Assembly (NCBI GenBank): GCA_023413605.1
Contig: JAEZPL010000375.1
Location: forward strand, 1 to 6,571
From: Pseudomonadota bacterium
GTDB lineage: Bacteria > Pseudomonadota > Alphaproteobacteria > Azospirillales > Azospirillaceae
Length of the DNA stretch: 6,571 nt
Direction of reading: 5' to 3'
The position numbers and the translations under genes were made by a program. Positions 1 to 6,080 of the stretch are shown piece by piece (the stretch's first letter is position 1; the number at the start of each line of letters is the position of its first letter). Below the pieces are notes generated by a model. The model worked only from the letters and a program-made list of their open reading frames with translations, had not been told where the DNA came from and searched no databases.

Positions 1-2
1 TG

Positions 3-251
3 ACCGGCCAGGATCAGGCGAAGCCAGGCGTGACCTCCGACTGTCTTCAGAAATGGCACTACAATCTGCCGGACCGGATTGGAGAGTTCCTTGTGCTGAA
101 GGCGGCGGTGGATATGGAATTCATCAACAAGCCTTTCATCGGCAAGTACATCCGGCAGTCCGCGCGCACCCAGGAGGAGGCGGAGAAGGGCATGCCCTAT
201 CTGTCGATCTATTGGAAAAGCATGCCGACTGTCACCGTCGCGCAATCGTGA
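3..251 (+). CDS. C-terminal part of an unrecognised protein (5' end outside window)
   Basis: The reading frame is open from the left edge to a TGA at 249-251, giving 82 visible residues. A GTG at 30-32 could start a 73-residue protein, but no well-spaced ribosome binding site precedes it, so I treat this as the tail of a longer gene. I do not recognise the family. The visible part is soluble and mixed in charge, with aromatic residues (KWHYNLPDRIGEF, then MPYLSIYWKSMP) and no membrane segment or known catalytic motif. Codon third positions are mostly G or C, as in the neighbours, which supports real coding. The stop overlaps a possible GTG start of the next gene (GTGA, 248-251), so the two are probably co-transcribed and may be translationally coupled. 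Confidence 0.5.
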   Translation, partial: TGQDQAKPGVTSDCLQKWHYNLPDRIGEFLVLKAAVDMEFINKPFIGKYIRQSARTQEEAEKGMPYLSIYWKSMPTVTVAQS

Positions 252-259
252 GGCCCGCC

Positions 260-658
260 ATGCGCCGCATTGCCGCTTTTCTGGTCCTGGTGCCGTTGTC
301 GATCTCCGACACCGCGCTTGCCCAGCCGGTCGACCTGTCCGTATGTCAGTATCTGACCGCCCACCGTCCGTCACCGGACGTGGAGCACACGCCGGGTGTG
401 GATGTGAAGGGGAATCGGGTCGCCCCCGCGGATCTGCCGGGGTCTGCCGGAACCGCGCCGCCGTTGGATCGGTTTGACATGCCGGTTACCATCGACTTCC
501 TCCGGCGCAGCGGCGTCAGGCTTCCGGCCGCCGGCGTGCCCGGGACGGGAGAGATCGGCGTGCTGACCTTCTACGCCAACCGCCTGTACTTCAACGGCCA
601 GCCTCTGGGTGGCCCGACCGAGGCGGAACTCTACGCCTATTGCCGTTCCATCCGTTGA
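260..658 (+). CDS. Small predicted secreted protein, function unknown
   Basis: This encodes 132 residues from the ATG at 260. The N-terminus is a clear Sec signal peptide: basic MRR, a hydrophobic core (IAAFLVLVPLSI) and a likely cleavage after ALA at about residue 21. The mature part of about 110 residues would be periplasmic. It contains a Pro/Gly-rich stretch around residues 37-62 (PSPDVEHTPGVDVKGNRVAPADL) and a C-terminal part rich in beta-type residues (about 97-115). Two cysteines, Cys29 near the new N-terminus and Cys128 near the C-terminus, could form a disulphide. There is no lipobox. I believe similar small exported proteins with a 'PGVDVxGxxVxPADL'-like stretch occur in Rhodospirillales, but I cannot name a family. 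An in-frame GTG at 248 overlapping the upstream stop is an alternative start that would add four residues before the signal peptide. The gene is likely in an operon with the partial gene before it. Confidence 0.72.
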   Translation: MRRIAAFLVLVPLSISDTALAQPVDLSVCQYLTAHRPSPDVEHTPGVDVKGNRVAPADLPGSAGTAPPLDRFDMPVTIDFLRRSGVRLPAAGVPGTGEIGVLTFYANRLYFNGQPLGGPTEAELYAYCRSIR

Positions 659-662
659 CACC

Positions 663-680
663 GGCGCCAAAGGGGGCGCC
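663..680 (+). terminator. Weak hairpin just after the secreted-protein gene
   Basis: GGCGCC at 663-668 can pair with GGCGCC at 675-680 across a 6-nt loop, starting 5 bp after the stop codon at 658. There is no T-run behind it, so it does not look like a strong intrinsic terminator. It might be a 3'-end stabilising structure or chance in GC-rich DNA. Confidence 0.25.
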
Positions 681-715
681 CTGAGCATGGTGGGGTGAGT
701 AAGGCGCGGTGAGGA

Positions 716-744
716 TGGACTTTCCCGCGCGTCCTTCCTAAAGT
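716..744 (+). promoter_or_regulatory. Candidate sigma-70-type promoter for proS
   Basis: TGGACT at 716-721 (four of six matches to TTGACA) is separated by exactly 17 bp from TAAAGT at 739-744 (four of six matches to TATAAT). It lies in the only non-coding gap upstream of proS and would start transcription near 751, giving a leader of about 58 nt that contains the hairpin at 760-782. This was found by eye and has not been tested experimentally. Confidence 0.38.
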
Positions 745-759
745 CCCTGTCCCTATCGA

Positions 760-782
760 CGGATCCGCAACGGACGGATCCG
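760..782 (+). promoter_or_regulatory. Perfect hairpin / repeated CGGATCCG palindrome in the proS leader
   Basis: The 8-bp palindrome CGGATCCG occurs at 760-767 and again at 775-782. Each copy is its own reverse complement, so the two form a perfect 8-bp stem with a 7-nt loop (768-774). Within a longer match, GACGGATCCG is a 10-bp direct repeat (758-767 and 773-782). The structure ends 26 bp before the proS start and has no T-run. It could be an RNA leader element or a protein-binding site on DNA. No regulator can be named. Confidence 0.4.
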
Positions 783-808
783 AACACCGCGAGATCGAGA
801 GCAGAGCC

Positions 809-2122
809 ATGCGGCTGTCCACCTTCTTCATGCCGACCCTCAAGGAGACCCCGACCGAGGCACAGATCGTCTCGCACCGCCTGATGTTGCGGGCGGGGAT
901 GATCCGGCAGACCAGTGCCGGCATCTATGCCTGGCTGCCGTTGGGCTTCCGGGTGCTGAAGAAGATCGAGCAGATCGTCCGCGAGGAGCAGGACGCGGCC
1001 GGCGCGCAGGAGCTGCTGATGCCGACCATCCAGTCGGCGGAGCTGTGGAAGGAAAGCGGGCGCTACGACGACTACGGCAAGGAGATGCTGCGCATCACCG
1101 ACCGTCACGATCGCGAGATGCTGTTCGGCCCCACGAACGAGGAGATGATCACCGACATCTTCCGCTCCTTCGTGAAGAGCTACCGCCAGCTGCCGCTGAA
1201 CCTCTACCACATCCAGTGGAAGTTCCGGGACGAGATCCGGCCCCGCTTCGGCGTGATGCGCGGGCGCGAGTTCCTGATGAAGGACGCCTATTCCTTCGAC
1301 ATCGATCCGGCCAGCGCCCGGCGCGCCTACCAGCGGATGTTCCTGGCCTATCTGCGCACCTTCGCGCGCATGGGCCTGAAGGCGATCCCGATGCGCGCCG
1401 ACACCGGCCCCATCGGCGGCGACCTCAGCCACGAGTTCATCATCCTGGCGGAGACCGGCGAGAGCGGCGTCTTCTGCCACAAGGACTGGCTGACGCTGGA
1501 CGTGCTGCACAACGCCCCGGGCTTCGACGAGGATCTCCAGCCCTTCTTCGACCAGTACACCTCGATCTACGCCGCGACCGACGAGAAGCACGAGCCCGGC
1601 AACTGCCCGGTGCCGGAAAGCGATCTGGTGTCGGCGCGCGGCATCGAGGTCGGCCACATCTTCAACTTCGGCACCAAGTACTCCAAGCCGATGAACGCCG
1701 TCGTCGCCGGCCCGAACGGCGAGCCGGTGCCGGTCGAGATGGGCTCCTACGGCATCGGCGTGTCGCGCCTGATGGGCGCCATCATCGAGGCCAGCCACGA
1801 CGACAACGGCATCATCTGGCCGGATTCGGTGGCCCCGTTCAACGTCGGCCTCGTCAACCTGAAGGTGGGCGACGCCGAGACCGACCGCGTCTGCCAGGAA
1901 CTGTACTACAAGCTGCGCGCCAACGGCCTGGAGGTGCTCTACGACGACCGCGACGAGCGGCCGGGCGTGAAGTTCGCCGACATGGATCTGATCGGCCTGC
2001 CGTGGCAGTTGGTCGTCGGCCCACGCGGCCTGAAGAACGGAGTCGTCGAGCTGAAGCGCCGCGCCACCGGCGAGAAGCAGGAGTTGTCGGTCGACAGCGC
2101 GCTGGAGAAGCTGACGAAGTAA
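809..2122 (+). CDS. proS: Prolyl-tRNA synthetase, short form without editing insertion
   Basis: This 437-residue cytoplasmic class II aminoacyl-tRNA synthetase charges tRNA-Pro with proline using ATP. The order is: N-terminal catalytic part with the motif 1 region (about 60-80, QELLMPTIQSAELW), the GPTNEE segment at 108-112, motif 2 (about 138-160, FRDEIRPRFGVMRGREF) and motif 3 (GSYGIGVSRLMGAIIE, 312-327). A C-terminal anticodon-binding domain follows (about 343-437, with YDDRDERPGVKFADMDLIG). The long editing (INS) domain found between motifs 2 and 3 in E. coli is absent; only a linker of about 40 residues (225-262) fills the place. This matches the short alphaproteobacterial type, which is about this length, so it is not a truncation. 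The ATG at 809 gives the expected MRLSTFFMPTLKETP start and has a purine-rich GAGAGCAGAG just upstream. The gene probably has its own promoter (716-744). Confidence 0.97.
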   Translation: MRLSTFFMPTLKETPTEAQIVSHRLMLRAGMIRQTSAGIYAWLPLGFRVLKKIEQIVREEQDAAGAQELLMPTIQSAELWKESGRYDDYGKEMLRITDRHDREMLFGPTNEEMITDIFRSFVKSYRQLPLNLYHIQWKFRDEIRPRFGVMRGREFLMKDAYSFDIDPASARRAYQRMFLAYLRTFARMGLKAIPMRADTGPIGGDLSHEFIILAETGESGVFCHKDWLTLDVLHNAPGFDEDLQPFFDQYTSIYAATDEKHEPGNCPVPESDLVSARGIEVGHIFNFGTKYSKPMNAVVAGPNGEPVPVEMGSYGIGVSRLMGAIIEASHDDNGIIWPDSVAPFNVGLVNLKVGDAETDRVCQELYYKLRANGLEVLYDDRDERPGVKFADMDLIGLPWQLVVGPRGLKNGVVELKRRATGEKQELSVDSALEKLTK

Positions 2123-2141
2123 GCCGGCAGGGCGAGGGGAG

Positions 2142-2166
2142 GGGCGCCTTGGAAGGTCGCCCTTTT
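2142..2166 (+). terminator. Intrinsic terminator after proS
   Basis: The hairpin starts 20 bp past the proS stop. GGGCGCCT (2142-2149) pairs with AGGTCGCCC (2154-2162) with one bulged T and a TGGA loop, and is followed at once by TTTT (2163-2166). A GC-rich stem plus a short T-run is the standard layout. The T-run is short, so termination may be partial. Confidence 0.55.
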
Positions 2167-2195
2167 CCCGCCACGGTTAAGTCCTTATGTTGCGG

Positions 2196-2228
2196 GGCGG
2201 CGGGCGACGGTCCGCCGCCTTTCCTTTT
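2196..2228 (+). terminator. Second terminator-like hairpin, upstream of lolC
   Basis: GGCGGCGG (2196-2203) pairs perfectly with CCGCCGCC (2212-2219) around an 8-nt loop, followed by TTTCCTTTT (2220-2228). It is a strong all-GC stem with an interrupted T-rich tail. It ends only 27 bp before the lolC start, leaving no room for a promoter in between. It therefore either backs up the first terminator, acts as an attenuator in the lolC leader, or is leaky. Confidence 0.5.
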
Positions 2229-2255
2229 GCTGGGCCGCTGTGCCTGAGGACACGC

Positions 2256-3495
2256 ATGATCTTCTCCGCCTTCGAACGCATGGTCGCGATGCGCTATCTG
2301 CGGGCGCGTCGCCAGGAAGGGTTCATTTCGGTCATCGCCGGATTTTCGCTGCTGGGCATCGCGCTTGGCGTGGCGACGCTGATCATCGTGATGTCGGTGA
2401 TGAACGGATTCCGGGCGGAACTGCTGGGCCGGGTTCTGGGGCTCAACGGACACCTCAACGTCTACAGCGTCCGCGGCGGGCCGCTGCCGGACTACGACCC
2501 GCTGGTGCAGAGGCTTCAGAAAGTGCCGGGCGTCGTCAACGTGACCCCGACGGTGGAAGGGCAGGCGCTCGTCTCCGTGCGCGGCGTGGCGTCCGGCGCG
2601 GTGGTGCGCGGCGTGCCGCCGGAAGATTTCCGGGACCGCCCGACTCTGGCCCGCAACATTGTGCGCGGCACCGTGAACGCCTTCGGGGATGACAACATCG
2701 CCGTCGGCGCGCGCATGGCGCAGCGACTGGGCCTGTCGGTCGGCGACCAGCTGACGCTGATCGCGCCGCAGGGCAACGTGACCGCCTTCGGCACGGTGCC
2801 GCGGATGCGAAGCTACACCATCGGCGCCATCTTTGACGTCGGCATGTTCGAATACGACAACACCTTCATCTTCCTGCCGCTGCCGGAGGCGCAGGCCTTC
2901 TTCCGCACCGGCGAGGGGGTGACCTCGCTGGAAGTGTTCGTCAGCGATCCCACGCAGATACGCGCGGCGCGGGACGCGATACAGGCGGCGGTGGCCGGGG
3001 TGGGACGGGTCGTCGACTGGCAGCAGTCCAACGCCAGCTTCTTCACCGCGCTCCAGGTCGAACGGAACGTGATGTTCCTGATCCTGTCGCTGATCATCAT
3101 GGTGGCGGCCTTCAACATCATCTCCAGCCTGATCATGCTGGTGAAGGACAAGGGGCGTGACATCGCCATCCTGCGCACCATGGGCGCCACGCGCGGCATG
3201 ATCATGCGCATTTTCTTTCTGTCCGGTGCGTCGGTGGGCGTGACCGGAACGGTGCTGGGGCTGATCCTCGGCGTGTCCTTCGCGCTGAACATAGAGACGA
3301 TCCGGCAGGCCATCCAGGGGCTGACCGGCACCAACCTGTTCAACGCCGAGATCTATTTCCTGTCGCAACTGCCCGCGAAGATCGACTGGAGCGAGGTCGT
3401 GCAGGTGGCCGTGATGGCGCTTGGCCTGTCCTTCGCCGCTACGGTCTACCCGTCCTGGCGCGCCGCCCGGCTCGATCCGGTGGAGGCCCTGCGTT

Positions 3496-3503
<8 letters not shown>
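2256..3503 (+). CDS. lolC: Lipoprotein-releasing ABC transporter permease LolC/LolE family
   Basis: This 415-residue inner-membrane permease works with LolD to pull mature outer-membrane lipoproteins from the inner membrane and pass them to the periplasmic chaperone LolA. The family layout of four membrane spans is visible: TM1 about 23-47, a large periplasmic (MacB-type) domain about 50-268, TM2 about 271-295, TM3 about 318-345 and TM4 about 380-400. Hallmarks are GFISVIAGFSLLGIALGVA at the start, MNGFRAELLGR after TM1, the cytoplasmic coupling region KDKGRDIAILRTMGAT (297-312) that should contact LolD, and the C-terminal PSWRAARLDPVEALRYE. The ATG at 2256 is chosen because GAGGA (2246-2250) sits 5 bp before it; an in-frame ATG at 2187 lies inside the upstream gap and terminator region. 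Only one permease gene is seen here, so it may serve as a combined LolC/E (often called LolF-like). It overlaps lolD by 8 bp. Confidence 0.95.
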
Positions 3504-4180
<677 letters not shown>

Positions 4181-4191
<11 letters not shown>

Positions 4192-4218
4192 TCCGTCGAT
4201 TCCGTCGTAATCCCTCGA
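4181..4218 (+). repeat. 19-bp tandem duplication over the lolD stop codon
   Basis: Unit 1 at 4181-4199 (TTCCGTCGTAATCCGTCGA) is followed directly by unit 2 at 4200-4218, which differs only by G to C at the fifth base from the end. Each copy carries the same TCG-TAA (serine codon plus stop). The true stop is in the first copy, so the second copy lies in the spacer before the hydrolase gene. It looks like a recent slippage duplication. Confidence 0.85.
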
Positions 4219-4295
4219 TATTGTGATCGGTTGGGTGGTTGTAAGCTTTGGTTCCAGCCTCCACACTCCTGCCAACGCAACGGGAGGGTGATGGA

Positions 4296-5153
4296 ATGGA
4301 TCAAAAGATCATCGACCTGTACGACGAGTACACCCACAAGCCGCTGCCGCGCCGGGTGTTCCTGGAGCGGCTGGCGGTTCTGGCCGGCAGCGCCGCGGCG
4401 ATTCCGGCCATCCTGGCGCAGATCGAGCCGAACTACGCGCACGCTGCCCAAGTGCCGGGCAACGACAGCCGCATCGCCGCCGACCGTATCAGCTTCCAGG
4501 GCGCCACCGGCGACGTGGGCGGCTATCTCGCCCGCCCGAAGCTGGCGGAGAAGGCCCCCGCGGTCATCGTCATCCACGAGAATCGCGGCCTGAATCCCTA
4601 TGTCGAGGATGTCACCCGGCGCCTTGCCGTGGATGGCTTCGTCGCGATGGCCCCGGACCTGCTGTCGCCGCTCGGCGGCACACCGCAGAACCCCGATCAG
4701 GCGCGCGAGATGATCGCCAAGCTCGACCCCGACAAGACGGTGAACAATCTCATCGCGGCGATGAGCTTCATGATGGCCCACCGCTATTCCAGCGCCAAGG
4801 TCGGCGCTGTCGGCTTCTGTTGGGGCGGCGGCATGGTCAACCGGCTGGCCGTCAAGGCGCCGGACCTGATGGCCGCGGTTGCCTTCTATGGCCCGCCGGC
4901 CGATCCGTCGCTGGTGGGCACCATCAAGGCGCCGCTGATGCTGCATTACGCCGGGCTCGACCAGAACATCAATTCCAAGGTCCCGCCCTATGAAGAGGCG
5001 CTGAAGAAGGCCGGTGTCGAACACCAGATCTACATGTACGACGGCGTCAACCACGCATTCCACAACGACACCTCGGCCGAGCGCTACAACAAGGAAGCGG
5101 CCGATCTAGCATGGGGACGGTCCGTGGAGTTCCTGAGGAAGAATCTGGCTTAG
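4296..5153 (+). CDS. Dienelactone hydrolase family protein with Tat signal
   Basis: This 285-residue alpha/beta-hydrolase belongs to the dienelactone hydrolase family. The catalytic triad can be read directly: nucleophile Cys175 in GFCWGGG, Asp222 in AGLDQNIN and His253 in VNHAFH. Glu95 (VIHENRGLN) corresponds to the glutamate that primes the cysteine in the classic enzyme. The N-terminus carries a twin-arginine motif (PRRVFLERL, Arg19-Arg20), a hydrophobic stretch (about 25-41) and a likely cleavage after AHA (about 50), so the enzyme is probably exported folded to the periplasm. The leading DLYDEYTHKPLPRR resembles the N-terminus of E. coli YghX-type members. The substrate is unknown: family members cleave dienelactones or other small esters and lactones, and no aromatic-degradation genes are nearby. 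The ATG at 4296 is preceded by GGGAGGG (4282-4288). The gene converges with the next one. Confidence 0.92.
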   Translation: MDQKIIDLYDEYTHKPLPRRVFLERLAVLAGSAAAIPAILAQIEPNYAHAAQVPGNDSRIAADRISFQGATGDVGGYLARPKLAEKAPAVIVIHENRGLNPYVEDVTRRLAVDGFVAMAPDLLSPLGGTPQNPDQAREMIAKLDPDKTVNNLIAAMSFMMAHRYSSAKVGAVGFCWGGGMVNRLAVKAPDLMAAVAFYGPPADPSLVGTIKAPLMLHYAGLDQNINSKVPPYEEALKKAGVEHQIYMYDGVNHAFHNDTSAERYNKEAADLAWGRSVEFLRKNLA

Positions 5154-5162
5154 AAAAACGAT

Positions 5163-6041
5163 TTACCGGGCGGTGGCCGGCTGGGGCAGCTTCAGAACGG
5201 CCACCGCGAGCCCAGCAAAGACGAGCAGGGCGCCGGCCAGCTTCACGGGGGTGAAATCCTCGCCCAGAATCAGCGCGCTGGAACTCATGCCGAAGATCGG
5301 CACCAGCAGCGAAAAGGGCGCCACGAGGCTGGCCGGATAATGGCGCAGCAGGAAGCCCCAGGCGGCGAAGCCGAACAGGGTCGCCGCACCGGCGATGTAG
5401 GCCAGCGCGGACAGGCCCGGCAGGGTCGGCGTGTCGAAGGCGTGCAGCATGCGATCCGGCCCCTCGACCGCGAAGGACAGCAGAAGCAGCGGCAGCGGCG
5501 GAACCAGGCTGACCCACAGTATCAGGCGGAACAGGTCCGGCGCCTTGGTCTGCTTCATCAGGATGTTGGACACGCCCCAGGACGCCGCGGCGCCGATCAC
5601 CAGACCCAGCCCGACCAGCGAGTTTCCCACCGGCATTTCCGTCGCGATCAGGCCGATGCCGGAAAAGGCCACGGCCATGCCCAGCATTTGCCGCAGGCTC
5701 GGCCGGTCGCCCAGCGCAATGGCGGCGAACAGCGCGGTGAAGAAGGCTTGGCTCTGCAACACCAGGGACGACAGCCCGGCCGGCATGCCGATGTTCATGC
5801 CGATGAACAGCAGCGAGAACTGGACCGCCCCCAGGAACATGCCGATGCCAAGGATATAGCGCCACGCGACCGGCGGCCCGTTGCGCACACCCAGGAACAG
5901 CAGCGGCGTGGCGGCCAGCATGAACCGCAGCACGCAGAACAGGATCGGCGGGAAATCCCTCAGCCCGACCTTGATGGCGACGAAGTTGAAGCCCCAGATC
6001 GCCGCGACGGCGACGGCAAGGCCGATGTGGGATGCACGCAT
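5163..6041 (-). CDS. EamA/DMT-family inner-membrane exporter
   Basis: This 292-residue protein has about ten hydrophobic segments in two repeated EamA halves (about 5-134 and 145-285), the normal length and layout of the drug/metabolite transporter superfamily. It resembles E. coli EamA (YdeD), the O-acetylserine/cysteine exporter, at several places: AIWGFNFVAIKVGL (14-27), the GMPAGLSSLVLQSQAFFTALF stretch (85-105), FAAWGFLLRHYPASLVAPFSLLVPIFG (225-251) and the ALILGED segment. Substrate specificity cannot be read from the sequence, so I leave the symbol empty; an amino-acid or related metabolite is the best guess. The ATG at 6041 aligns with the E. coli start but has no Shine-Dalgarno sequence before it, and a promoter-like pair ends close by, suggesting a leaderless mRNA. 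The 3' end contains a long inverted repeat (5170-5207). Confidence 0.93.
   Translation of the reverse strand: MRASHIGLAVAVAAIWGFNFVAIKVGLRDFPPILFCVLRFMLAATPLLFLGVRNGPPVAWRYILGIGMFLGAVQFSLLFIGMNIGMPAGLSSLVLQSQAFFTALFAAIALGDRPSLRQMLGMAVAFSGIGLIATEMPVGNSLVGLGLVIGAAASWGVSNILMKQTKAPDLFRLILWVSLVPPLPLLLLSFAVEGPDRMLHAFDTPTLPGLSALAYIAGAATLFGFAAWGFLLRHYPASLVAPFSLLVPIFGMSSSALILGEDFTPVKLAGALLVFAGLAVAVLKLPQPATAR
5170..5207. repeat. 10-bp perfect inverted repeat at the convergent gene ends
   Basis: GCGGTGGCCG (5170-5179) and CGGCCACCGC (5198-5207) are exact reverse complements, with an 18-nt loop. The repeat lies in the last codons of the eamA-like gene and begins 17 bp past the hydrolase stop, so either transcript could form the hairpin. 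On the minus strand a five-T run (5158-5154) comes 11 nt after the stem, too far for a textbook terminator. On the plus strand there is no T-run. Confidence 0.5.
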
Positions 6042-6047
6042 GATTGG

Positions 6048-6076
6048 AGGCTAGAACCGTGCGTGCAGAGGGTCAA
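6048..6076 (-). promoter_or_regulatory. Candidate promoter for the eamA-like gene
   Basis: On the minus strand TTGACC (6076-6071, five of six matches to TTGACA) is followed after exactly 17 bp by TAGCCT (6053-6048, three of six matches to TATAAT). Only 6 bases separate this -10 from the ATG at 6041, so the transcript would begin at or next to the start codon. The -10 is weak, so the call is tentative. Confidence 0.35.
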
Positions 6077-6080
6077 CGCG

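Noticed and set aside
655..660. TTGACA, a perfect -35 hexamer at the end of the secreted-protein gene
   Set aside because: No -10-like hexamer occurs 16-18 bp downstream (GCCCTG at the 17-bp spacing), so it is probably chance.
371..1798. A 475-codon open frame on the minus strand opposite proS
   Set aside because: It is antisense to proS, which is certain, and its translation is low-complexity (rich in Ala, Arg, His, Asp, Val). This is the usual shadow frame in GC-rich DNA.
2163..2195. A possible lolC promoter in the A/T-richer stretch between the two hairpins
   Set aside because: TTATGT and TTAAGT match the -10 consensus poorly and no good -35 is placed correctly. It was not strong enough to list as a feature.
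2187..2255. An earlier in-frame ATG for lolC at 2187
   Set aside because: It would add 23 residues encoded by the terminator-like hairpin region, has no ribosome binding site, and gives an N-terminus unlike the family. The ATG at 2256 has GAGGA at good spacing.
4196..4249. A possible promoter before the hydrolase gene (TATTGT at 4219-4224, or TTGTGA at 4221-4226 with TAAGCT)
   Set aside because: The first has only a three-of-six -35 at the right distance and the second has a 15-bp spacer. Neither is convincing, though some promoter may exist in this 104-bp gap.
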